Shown piece by piece: positions 52,083-60,871 of a stretch of DNA of 64,000 bases. Origin of the DNA: PFL42 sp963789825 (lineage in GTDB: Bacteria; Chloroflexota; Anaerolineae; Anaerolineales; E44-bin32); the NCBI GenBank assembly GCA_963789825.1, contig CAWBME010000011.1, positions 186,001 to 250,000 of the forward strand, written 5' to 3'. Position 1 is the stretch's first letter; each line of letters starts with the position of its first letter. The position numbers and the translations under genes were made by a program. Below the pieces are notes generated by a model. It was given only the letters and a program-made list of their open reading frames with translations, did not search any database and was not told the origin of the DNA.

Positions 52083-53591
52083 GTGGGTAAGCACTTCGAT
52101 GCATTCCGAGAGCGGGTCGGAGTCGTCTTCGACCTCAACGCCGCTTCCGCCGTTCTGGATTGGGATCAGCAGACCTACATGCCGAGCGGAGGCGCTGCAG
52201 GGCGCGCCATGCAGTACAGCACCCTGCGACGCCTGGCGCATGAGCACTTCGTCAGCCCCGCCTTCGAGCAGGGGCTGCAGGCGGCCGCCGACGAGGTCGC
52301 CAAGCTCGACCCCAATTCGGATGAGGTGCGCATCGTGCGCCACGTGCGGCGCGAGTTCGACAAGGCCACGCGAGTGCCGTCGGAATGGGTTGGCGAGTTC
52401 AGCCGGGTGACGGCGCTGGCACAGCAGTCGTGGGAGAGCCGCCAAGGAGCAGTCCAACTTCGCCCTGCTTCGAAGCCGAACTGACCCGGGTGGTCCAGAT
52501 GCGGCGGGAGTACGCCGGGTTCTTCGCGCCGTACGACCACGTCTACGACCCCCTGATCGACGACTACGAGCCGGGGATGAAGACCACGGAGGTGCAGGCC
52601 GTCTTCGATCAACTGCGCCCGGCGCAGGTGGCGCTGGTGCGGGAGATCACCGAGCGCGGACGGCCGGTCGATGACCGCGTGCTGCACCTGCCGTATGACG
52701 AGGGCAAGCAGTGGGCCTTCGGCGAGGAAGTCGCGCGGCGCTTCGGTTACGACTTCAACCGCGGCCGGCAGGACAAGTCGGCCCACCCGTTCACCACCTC
52801 GTTCGGGCAGAACGACGTCCGCATCACCACGCGCGTCCTCCCGAACTACTTGCCGACGCGATGTGCGGCACGATGCACGAAGCGGGACACGCCATGTACG
52901 AACAGGGCCTCAGCCCAGCGCTGGATCGGACGCCGACGGCCAACTGGCGCTTCACTCGGCATGCACGAGTTGCAGTCGCGCATGTGGGAGAACCTGGTCG
53001 GCCGCAGCCGGCCCTTCTGGCAGGCCTTCTATCCCGACCTGCAGCAGTTGTTCCCCGAGCAGCTGGCCAAGGTGGATCTGGAGAGCTTCTACCGCGCCCT
53101 GAACAAGGTCGAGCCGTCGCTGATCCGCACCGAGGCCGACGAGGCCACCTACAACCTGCACGTCATGCTGCGCTTCGAACTGGAAGTGGCGCTGATGCAG
53201 GGCAGCCTGTCGGTCCACGACCTGCCGGCGGCGTGGAACCAGAAGTACCAGGAGTATCTGGGGATCACCCCGCCCGACGACGCCCACGGTGTGCTGCAAG
53301 ACATCCATTGGTCGTTGACGGGACTTTGGCTACTTCCCGACCTACACCCTCGGCAACCTGATCGCCAGCCAGCTGTGGGAGACGATCCGCCAGGACCTGC
53401 CCGACCTGGATCGCTCGATCGCCGCCAAGGATTTCCAGCCGCTGCTCGGCTGGCTGCGCTCCCATATCCATCAGCACGGCGCCAAGTTCGAGCCGATGGA
53501 ACTGCTGGAGCGGGTCACCGGCCAGCGTCTGACGGCCGAGCCCTACCTGACCTACCTGCGTACCAAGTTCGGAGAGATCTATGCCCTGTAG
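52083..53591 (+). CDS. Carboxypeptidase Taq (M32) metallopeptidase (about five frameshifts)
   Basis: Thermostable M32 carboxypeptidase, about 500 aa when reconstructed. HFDAFRERVGVVFDLNAASA and VLDWDQQTYMPSGG open the protein; FAPYDHVYDPLIDDYEPGMK and HPFTTSFGQNDVRITTRV are family blocks; the zinc site is HEAGH in MHEAGHAMYEQG; MHELQSRMWENLVGRSRPFW, FPTYTLGNLIASQLWETIRQ and the C-terminal YLRTKFGEIYAL complete it. Frame changes occur near 52445, 52472, 52860, 52935 and 53320. GTG at 52083 has AGGAGG 11 bp upstream. The dense breaks could be error or true decay. The gene is collinear with intact family members. Confidence 0.85.
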
Positions 53592-53630
53592 CGAGGCGGC
53601 AGATCACAAACCTCGCACAAGCTGCACCGG

Positions 53631-53990
53631 ATGAGCACGATTCACGGTCTGCTGGCCAACACGGTCATGCTGTTCATGGCACTCGCCGGCGCATGGGGCG
53701 TGCTGCTCTACGCGCGGCGCCGCGGCGTCGATGGCGGCTACTGGGGGATCCTGGTCATCGGCGAACTGCTGATCGTGGCGCAGGGCATCCTGGGCATGGT
53801 GCTGCTCATCGGTGGCGAACAACCCGGGCGGGGCATTCATATTCTGTACGGCGTGGTGGCTGCACTGACGCTGCCGGCGGCCTATGGGTTCACCCGCGCC
53901 CGGGACGACCGGCGGGCAGCGCTGGTGTATGGCCTGCTCTGCCTGTTCCTGGCGGCCATTGCCTGGCGCGCCGCCACCACCGGCGTCTGA
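53631..53990 (+). CDS. Small four-helix membrane protein, unknown function
   Basis: A 119-aa hydrophobic protein with four predicted helices (LLANTVMLFMALAGAWGVLL, YWGILVIGELLIVAQGILGM, ILYGVVAALTLPAAYGFTRA and AALVYGLLCLFLAAIAW). The start ATG at 53631 follows the carboxypeptidase by 40 bp, and the IDH-like gene follows 22 bp after its stop. The pattern resembles small heme- or quinone-associated membrane proteins, but no ligand motif is certain. I do not assign a function. Confidence 0.75.
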   Translation: MSTIHGLLANTVMLFMALAGAWGVLLYARRRGVDGGYWGILVIGELLIVAQGILGMVLLIGGEQPGRGIHILYGVVAALTLPAAYGFTRARDDRRAALVYGLLCLFLAAIAWRAATTGV

Positions 53991-54012
53991 GCCCAGCGAG
54001 CGCATAGGAGCC

Positions 54013-55105
54013 ATGCCGCAGCCAACCCCGACCACGATCGTCGTCCTGCAAGGCGACCAGACCGGACAGGAGTTGCTGGTCCAGGCGCTGCGCGTGCTCG
54101 ACCCCGATGTCATCCGCCTGCCGCTCGCCTTCGAGACGTACGACGTCAGCCTGGAAGCGCGCCGGCGCTCGGATAACGCCGTGCTCAGCCAGGCGGCCGC
54201 GGCGATGTGCCGCACCGGATTCGGCCTGAAGGCGGCGACGATCACGCCAGCCGACGCCGACGATGTGGGCAGCCCCAATGCCATTCTGCGCGAAGCCATC
54301 GACGGGCAGGTGATCCTGCGCACCGGACGGCGGCTGCCCAACGTGCGGCCGGTGGGCGGTGTACATGCCCCGATCGCCGTCGTGCGCATGGCAGTCGGGG
54401 ATGCCTACGGCGCCAAGGAATGGCGCGAGCCGATGCCCGACGGCGACGAGGCCGCCTTCCGCACCGAGCGCATCACCCGCAAGACTTGCCGGGCGGTGGC
54501 CGAGTTCGCCTTCCAGTACGCCGAACGGCAGGGCGCCAAGGTGTTTGGCGGCCCCAAGTTCACCGTCAGCCCGGTGTATGAAGGGATGTTCAAACAGGAG
54601 CTGGACGCGGCCGCCGACGCGCCACCCCCAGGTGCGCTACGATCCGCAGTTGATCGACGCCACGTATGCTCTGCTGCTTCAGAATGCCGGCGAGGCCCTG
54701 GTGATTCCGGCGCTGAACCGCGACGGGGACTGCCTGTCGGACCTGGTGCTGCAGATGTACGGGTCGATCGCCGGCTCCGAGTCGATCGTGCTGGCTTTCG
54801 ACGAGACCGCCCTCCAGGTGCGAGTGGTGATGGCCGAGGCGCCGCACGGCACCGCTCCGGCGCTGGAAGGCAAGAACCTGGCGAACCCGCTGGGGATGAT
54901 CCTGGCCGGCGCGGCGCTGCTCACCTACCTGAAGGATGCGGCAGCCGGGAGCGCTTCACGCGCCATCTACGAGTCGGCCTTCGAGGCGATCGCGCAGGGA
55001 ATCGCCACGCATGACCTCGGCGGTCCCGCCACAACCACGGAGTTCACCGATGAGGTCATCCGGCGCGTCCGAACCAAGCTGGACATCTGGTCCAGCCTGC
55101 CCTGA
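54013..55105 (+). CDS. Isocitrate/isopropylmalate dehydrogenase family protein (frameshifted)
   Basis: Beta-decarboxylating dehydrogenase family, about 363 aa. The N-terminal part TTIVVLQGDQTGQELLVQAL is the family's GD-x-T/I-G segment, SPNAILREAIDGQVILRTGR and PNVRPVGG mark the substrate region, TERITRKTCRAVAEFAFQYA and VFGGPKFTVSPVYEGMFKQE include the family E-R-x-x-R and K-P residues in divergent form, and after one shift near 54622 (RHPQVRYDPQLIDATYALLL) come NRDGDCLSDLVLQMYGSIAG and the NAD(P)-site ANPLGMILAGAALLTYL. The catalytic Tyr/Lys pair is not obviously conserved, so it may be a divergent IDH or an unassigned paralogue. Confidence 0.8.
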
Positions 55106-55108
55106 GAC

Positions 55109-56011
55109 ATGCGCCACGCTCTGTGCCTGACGCTGCTGCTGGGGGCCGCCGGCCTGGCGGCCTGCCTGCCCACGCGTGCCGGCCCGACGCCGGCCGAGCC
55201 TGCACCCACGGTGCAGCCTTCACCTACGCCGCAGCCGGAGGTGACGACACCGCAGTATTCCCCCCTCACGGCTGCCACGCCACCGATCGTGCTCGAGCCG
55301 CCCATCGCCCTGCCGAGCGTCACGCCCACCCCGCCCCAGGTCGGCTTGCCGCTGGAGACGCTGGCGATTCTGGCGCCCGGCCCGGGCTCACAGGTGACCA
55401 GCCCGTTGCATGTGCGCGGCTTCGGCGGCCCTTCGTTCAGCCAGCGGGTGCACTTCCGTCTGCTCGGCGAGGACGGCCGCCTGCTCTCCCAGGCGACCAC
55501 CTACCTGTTCAGCTTCCCCGGTAACCCAGGCCGCTTCATTGCCACCCTCCCGTTTCAGATCGACCGGGTCGCCGAGGAGGGCCAACTCGAGGTCAGCGTG
55601 GACAGCGTGCGCGACGGCCAACGCTCACACCTCTCGACCGTAACGTTGGTGCTGCTCTCGGCGGGCAGCGCACACGTCTTTCCGGCGCCGCACGGCGCAG
55701 AGAAGCTGACCGTGTTCTCCCCTCGGCCGGATCAGTACATCACTGGCGGCAAGGTGACGATCGATGGCGCCGGCTGGGCCGAGAGCGACCTGCCGCTGGT
55801 TGCCGAAGTGCTCGACCGGCAGGGCGTCAGCCTCGGGCAGGCCGAGTTTCGCCTGACCTCGAACGAGCCGGGAGTGCTGGGCACGTTCCGCGTCGAGGTC
55901 GCCTATCAAGTCGACCGCTACCAGCAGGGCAAGGTCGTGGTGTATGAGCTGGGCAAGGCGATCCCGGGGTTGGTCCATCTTGCCGCCGTCGACGTGATGC
56001 TTGCCCAGTGA
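55109..56011 (+). CDS. Lipoprotein with two Gmad2-like immunoglobulin-fold domains
   Basis: A 300-aa exported lipoprotein. Signal peptide and lipobox LAAC (Cys19), a Pro/Thr-rich linker of about 60 residues, then two Gmad2-type Ig-like domains: the first about residues 85-185 (ILAPGPGSQVTSPLHVRGFG), the second about 200-298 (VFSPRPDQYITGGKVTIDGA; GVLGTFRVEV). Gmad2 domains occur in germination and surface proteins of Gram-positives and Chloroflexota and are thought to mediate protein-protein or wall contacts. It starts 3 bp after the IDH-like stop. Confidence 0.88.
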   Translation: MRHALCLTLLLGAAGLAACLPTRAGPTPAEPAPTVQPSPTPQPEVTTPQYSPLTAATPPIVLEPPIALPSVTPTPPQVGLPLETLAILAPGPGSQVTSPLHVRGFGGPSFSQRVHFRLLGEDGRLLSQATTYLFSFPGNPGRFIATLPFQIDRVAEEGQLEVSVDSVRDGQRSHLSTVTLVLLSAGSAHVFPAPHGAEKLTVFSPRPDQYITGGKVTIDGAGWAESDLPLVAEVLDRQGVSLGQAEFRLTSNEPGVLGTFRVEVAYQVDRYQQGKVVVYELGKAIPGLVHLAAVDVMLAQ

Positions 56012-56164
56012 AGCCCGCCGGATCGGTGTTCCCTGCCGCCGGGTGCCGCTCCACGGACTCCCGTCGACGAGTGGCATGATCGGGCCGTCGGCGCCAGCGA
56101 CGAGGCTGGTCGAGGGCGCCAGGACCGGCAGTCACTTCCCCATTCACATGGCAAGGAGCGTAGC

Positions 56165-57335
56165 GTGTTCAAGCATCTGATGATGGTCGTTCTTGCAGGA
56201 GCGCTGCTGGCCGGCTGCTCGGCAGCGCCTGGTGCGGAACCCATCCAGCCCGCGGCGGCCCTCCACCGAGGCGGAGGCTGATCTGGCGGGTGATCCGGCC
56301 GCTGGCTCGCAGATCTTCCTGGATCAGGACTGCGGTGCCTGTCACAGCCTCGCCGCCGCGGGCGCCACCGGCACGGTCGGACCCAACTTGGACCAGGCCT
56401 CCCGCAGCTTCGACGAGGTAGTAACGATTGTGGCCGAAGGCAAGCCGCCGATGCCGGCCTACGCCGACCGCTTGACCCCCAAGCAGATCGCCGATGTCGC
56501 CGCCTACGTGCTGGCCGCCCGAGGCGCCGGCCTGGCGGTCGACCCCCCAGCAACGCCGCCGACCGAGGCAGAAGTCAGGGGCATCGATCTCTCGCCACTG
56601 GTCGATGCCTGGAACGCCAACGATCTTGATGCCCTACGCAGCCTGTATGCGGAGGATGCCAGGCTGGCATCCATCGATGAAGTCGCCGCCGTGCAACAGG
56701 GCGAATCCGTCCCGACCTCCATCGACGAGGGTGCCCTTGACCATCAGCTGCAGGCGCTGGGCAACATGCGCCTGCGCATCCTGGGCGACCCGATCCAGGT
56801 CACGGACAAGACGGCAGGCTTCGCCTTCCGCCTGGAGGGAGAAAACGAAGGCCGCAACGGCGTCGGCCTGCTGCGCTACGAGGGCGAGAAGATCTGGCTT
56901 CACGTCTATGCGCTCGATCCAGAGATGACGCCGAACCCCTCCGCCGACACTTCCGGCCTCCAGCCCGGCTCGGTCGACGAGCTCAACGCCGCCTGGACCG
57001 CACTCGACGTCCCTGCAGTAACCCAGCTGTACCAGGAGGGCGCGAGGGTGTGGCGCGATGAGGACCTCGTGGCCATCCTCTCCGGTTCGGGCGCCTCACC
57101 CATGTCGCTTGAGGAGCAAGTCCGCAGCCGCGGTTCCTGGGGGCCGATGGCGGTAGGTGCCCCAGTGCAGGTCGGCAACCTGGTGCTCTTCGCCTGGCGC
57201 TGGGAGGCATACGACTACCCCAACGGGTTCGGGGTGCGTTTGCTCCAGTACGACGGCGACCGCATTGCCGCCGATGTCCGTTTCGCGCTTCGTCCATGGG
57301 AAGCCACGGGCGAACCATTCCTCGAAGGTCTCTAG
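56165..57335 (+). CDS. Cytochrome c lipoprotein with tandem NTF2-like domains (frameshifted)
   Basis: About 389 aa. GTG at 56165 (AAGGAG 7 bp upstream) begins a lipoprotein signal peptide with lipobox LLAGC (Cys18). Removing one C from a CCC run near 56265 joins it to the frame with a class I cytochrome c domain: heme motif CGACH, GPNLD and the axial Met in PPMPAYADRLTPKQIADVAA. Two NTF2/SnoaL-like domains follow (VDAWNANDLDALRSLYAEDA and LNAAWTALDVPAVTQLYQEG repeats, about residues 140-250 and 260-385). The fusion of a single-heme cytochrome with two such pockets is unusual and its electron partner is unknown. Confidence 0.85.
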
Positions 57336-57875
57336 CAGGGCGCCGTGAGGTCCGCTCCCCAACCCAGCGGTCTCCGGCCGATCCCCTCGCACTCGCCAGT
57401 TGACCGACGCCTTGAAGCCGGACGCCTTCAACGAATGGGCTACCGTCCTCAACGCCGCGTTGTGGAGTGAAGAGGCCGGGCCTTGGGCATAGGGGGGTGA
57501 TGGGCCCCGAGGCTGGCATTCGCTCCATCCTGCGAAAGGCCTGGCAGGCTGCTGAGAGACACCGTGTGATCGTCCAACCCTCTCCCCTAGCCCCTCCCCC
57601 TGCATGAGCCGACATCCGCCACCCACACGTGTCCCGCAGGGGAAGGGGTCGGTATTCCAACTTGTTCCCCCTCTCCGCCACGGTTCATAGCGTACCCGTG
57701 TGCCGTCCTCGGAGAGGGGGTCAGGGGGTGAGGTCTACACGTTCTTCCGCAAGCTCCTAGACTGAGAGATCGTCAGCCTGCCGACGGCCGTGCCAGGGAG
57801 CCGTCGAGGGCCGTTCCTGGCACGAAGCCTGCTACGTCCTGGACAGGGAACTGCAAGCCCATTCGATCCGTCTGA
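57336..57875. other. Intergenic stretch holding repeat copy B
   Basis: About 540 bp between the cytochrome lipoprotein and the VanW gene. The only recognised element is repeat copy B (57545-57763). Long frames on the minus strand are shadows through the repeat. The remainder shows nothing I can identify. Confidence 0.5.
57545..57763. repeat. Dispersed hairpin-forming repeat, copy B
   Basis: About 219 bp in the same orientation as copy A at 51207-51459, with the shared blocks listed there and lacking the extra hairpin of copy A. Both copies end in ACGTTCTTCCGCAAGCT. Flanking target duplications were not identified. Confidence 0.85.
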
Positions 57876-57881
57876 TAGAAT
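57876..57881 (+). promoter_or_regulatory. -10 element (TAGAAT) for the VanW gene
   Basis: TAGAAT 17 nt before the ATG at 57899, in the same style as the other -10 elements in the window. Confidence 0.45.
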
Positions 57882-57898
57882 GTCGCCCCGATGCCCAG

Positions 57899-59733
57899 AT
57901 GCTGACTTCCACGCTTCCCCGCCGACGTCTCGACCTCCCCGGGTTGCTCACGGCGGCTGTGACTACCCTCGCCGCGGCCTGCCTGGCCGTGATGCTTGGA
58001 TTGCTCGCATTCGCCGGTGGCACGCGCGTGGTCTTCCAGGACAGGGCGCTGCCGGGCGTGTCGGCGGGTGGCATCGACTTGAGCGGCCTCAACCGGGAGC
58101 AGATCGAAGCTGCACTGGAAGAGGCCCTGCCCTATCCGCAGCAGGGCGCGGTCGTGCTGCAGGACTCCGGCCGCTATTGGGCCGCCACGCCGGCCGAACT
58201 CGGCCTGGCGATCGACGGCCCGTCCATGGCGGAGCGGGCGCTCGCCGTCGGCCGGCAGGGCAGCCTGCAAGCGCAACTCAACGAGCAGTCGCGCGCCTGG
58301 GCGCAGGGGATCGACCTGCCGCTGGCGGTGGTCTTCGACCATCAGGCGGCGACGGCTTACCTGGAGGGCGTGGCATCGGAGACGGACCGTCCGCCTGTCG
58401 AGGCCGGCATCCGGCTGCAGGACGGCCAGGTCGAGGCGACGCCCGGGAGTGTCGGGCGCGTGCTCGACGTCGAAGCGACATTGGCTGCGCTCGAGCCCGC
58501 TTTCTCCCAGCAGCAGGACGTCGGGCTGGTGCTGCCGGTCAGCGAGATCCGCCCGCACATCCTCGACGCCGAGGCCGACGCCGCCTTGGCACGCACGCTG
58601 CTCAGTCGTCCTCTGGTGCTGAAGGCCGACGACGCCGGCCCGTGGACTCTCGAGCCTGCCGAACTCGCTGCCATGCTGGCGTTCACGCCGTCCGCCGACC
58701 CGGCACGCTACGCGCTCGAGCTGAGCCCCGGCCAGCTCTCCTCCATGCTCGACGAACTGGCACCCGACCTCGAGCGCAAGCCCGAGAACGCCCGCTTCAT
58801 CTTCAACGACGACACCCGCCAGCTCGAACTGCTGCGCGAGGCGGTCGTCGGTCGTTCGCTCGACACTCAGGCCTCGATCGAGGCCATCGAGCACGCCATC
58901 AACCGCGGGGAGTCGGAAGTCGCCTTGGCCTTCCAGACCCAGGAGCCCACCGTCCGCAGCGACGCCACGGCCGAGTCGCTCGGGAATCTACCGAGAACGT
59001 CGTGGCCGTGTCGACCTACTTCTCCGGCTCGAGCGAAAGCCGCATCCAGAACATCCGCACCGCCGCCTCGCAGTTCCACGGTTACCTGGTCGCTCCCGGC
59101 GAGACCGTGTCGATGGCCGAGCTCTTGGGCGACATCAGCCTGGACACCGGCTACACCGAGGCGCTGATCATCTTCGGCGACCGCACCATCCAGGGCGTCG
59201 GCGGCGGCGTGTGCCAGGTCAGCACCACTCTCTTCCGGGCGGCCTTCAACGGCGGCTACCCGATCGTCGAGCGCTACCCGCACGCCTACCGCGTGCTGTA
59301 CTACGAGCAGGGGCCGAACTCCCCGGGGCCCGGGATGGACGCCACGGTGTTCGTGCCCCGGGTCGACTTCAAGTTCACCAACGACACGCCCTACTGGCTG
59401 CTCATGGAGACCTATCTCTACGGCGAGCAGCTGGTGTGGAAGTTCTACTCCACCTCGGACGGCCGCACGGTGGAGTGGTCGTCCTCCGGACCGCGCAACG
59501 AGGTCGAGGCGCCCAAGCCTCTCTACCGCGAGAACGACGACCTGAAGAAGGGCAAGATCAAGCAGGTCGACTACGAGGCCGACGGCATGGATGTTACGAT
59601 CTACCGCACGGTCACTCGCCAGGGCGAGGTGCTGCACGAGGACGCCATCAAGACCCACTACCTGCCCTGGCGCGCCATCTACGAGTTCGGTCCGGGGACT
59701 GAGCTGCCCGACGACGTTGAGGTCGAGGACTAA
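57899..59733 (+). CDS. VanW family protein with YoaR-like peptidoglycan-binding domains (frameshifted)
   Basis: Membrane-anchored cell-wall protein of about 611 aa. A membrane helix near residues 15-42 is followed by two PG_binding_4 (YoaR-like) domains (GIDLSGLNREQIEAALEEAL; second about residues 225-350 with LLSRPLVLKADDAGPWTLEP) and a VanW domain from about residue 380 (VAVSTYFSGSSESRIQNIRT, then VAPGETVSMAELLGDISLDT and GVGGGVCQVSTTLFRAAFNG, the VanW core). The frame shifts near 58985 (one base missing in the GGAATCTACC region). The role of VanW in wall assembly is not settled. Confidence 0.88.
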
Positions 59734-59787
59734 CGCCTCCCCGCAGGCAGCATGGTAGAATGCGCGCACGCGGTCAGGAGGCCTTGC

Positions 59788-60012
59788 ATGATCAGTCAGG
59801 ACCTACTGGAAATCCTTCGCTGCCCGAACTGCGTGCGCGAGAAAGAAGGAGCGCTCAAGCTGGTGAAGGACACCTGGCTGGTGTGCCAGGAACCAGATTG
59901 CGGGCGCAAGTATCCCATCCTCGATGACATCCCCGTGATGCTGATCGACGAAGGTGACAAGTGGATTCGGGTCGCCGAGGGCGACTTGCCCGTCCCGCCT
60001 CCCGACAAGTGA
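59788..60012 (+). CDS. Trm112-like zinc-ribbon protein
   Basis: A 74-aa Trm112/YcaR-type protein. LLEILRCPNCVREKEGALKL and WLVCQEPDCGRKYPILDDIP supply four Cys (CPNC ... CQEPDC), the zinc ribbon of the family, followed by PVMLIDE, the standard closing motif. AGGAGG lies 7 bp before ATG at 59788. TAGAAT at 59756-59761 is a likely -10. In bacteria Trm112-like proteins activate or stabilise partner enzymes including methyltransferases. Confidence 0.9.
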   Translation: MISQDLLEILRCPNCVREKEGALKLVKDTWLVCQEPDCGRKYPILDDIPVMLIDEGDKWIRVAEGDLPVPPPDK

Positions 60013-60604
60013 GGCCTGCCTGCCCGGCCTGCCCGACCTGCAGTTCCTGATCGACGAGCTGACCTCGGGCGATGATGCTCGGGCGGAACGCGCCTCCCAG
60101 CATCTGGCGGAGACTGGCCCGTCCGCCGTCTCGCTGGCGTCTCAGTTGCTCAGCCTCGGTGACACCGATCAGCGTTGGTGGGCGGTGCGCACACTCGCCC
60201 GGCTTGCCACACCAGAAGCGACACGGGCGCTGACTTCGGCCCTGACCGACCCCCAAGCTGCCGTCCGGCAGGCGGCCGCGCTCGGGTTGCGCGGAGCGAC
60301 CGAGCCGGCCTGCCTGGCCGCACTGGCCGCCGCGCTGGCTGACCCTGATCCGCTCGTGGCGCGACTGGCGGGTGATGCCCTGGCCGAAGCAGGCAGCCAA
60401 GCGATCCCCTATCTCTCGCACGCCGTGGTGGATCCCCGGCCGCGACTGCGGATTGAAGCCTCGCGGGCACTGGCCCTAAATCCTGATCCGGCCGCCATCC
60501 CACTGCTGTTCGCGCTGCTCGACGACGACTCGGGCCTGGTCGCCCATTGGGCCGAGCGTGGGCTCGAGGCCCACGGGCAGAGCATGCTGTACTTCCTGCC
60601 GTAG
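59954..60604 (+). CDS. HEAT-repeat protein (start uncertain)
   Basis: About 190 aa of recognisable sequence from about 60030: four to five HEAT repeats of 30-35 residues (WWAVRTLARLATPEATRALT, AVRQAAALGLRGATEPACLA, LVARLAGDALAEAGSQAIPY, RLRIEASRALALNPDPAAIP, LVAHWAERGLEAHG). The open frame reaches ATG at 59954 inside the Trm112-like gene; no start codon lies in frame between that gene's stop and the first repeat, so either the overlap is real or an indel hides the start. HEAT repeats mediate protein interaction; partner unknown. Confidence 0.75.
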   Translation: MTSGFGSPRATCPSRLPTSEACLPGLPDLQFLIDELTSGDDARAERASQHLAETGPSAVSLASQLLSLGDTDQRWWAVRTLARLATPEATRALTSALTDPQAAVRQAAALGLRGATEPACLAALAAALADPDPLVARLAGDALAEAGSQAIPYLSHAVVDPRPRLRIEASRALALNPDPAAIPLLFALLDDDSGLVAHWAERGLEAHGQSMLYFLP

Positions 60605-60833
60605 ACCCAACGCCCGACCCGCCGCATCAGCACAATTCCGTCCCCGATCAGCCCGTGGCTGAGGGGCGGTTCACCGCAGTTCGCCACGTGGACAGACGTT
60701 CTACCGGAAGGCCATCCCTTCTCCCAGGGTTGCCCGGTGGCCAATCGCAGGTAGCCCGGCTTCGGCCATTCGCTCCTCTCCCCGGCGGGCGCTCCCCGTC
60801 CGGACCCGACCTGCCCAGCACTCCCGATCCCTC

Positions 60834-60864
60834 TTGACATTAACGTCGCGGGATGGTCTATGCT
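60834..60864 (+). promoter_or_regulatory. MerR-type promoter with 19-bp spacer and inner dyad
   Basis: TTGACA (60834-60839) and TATGCT (60859-60864) are spaced by 19 bp, the overlong spacer used by MerR-family activators. GACATTAACGTC (60836-60847) is a near-perfect palindrome with one mismatched pair, extending from the -35 into the spacer. The -10 ends 7 nt before the ATG of the regulator, so the message is nearly leaderless and autoregulation is expected. Confidence 0.7.
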
Positions 60865-60871
60865 GTTGCCC

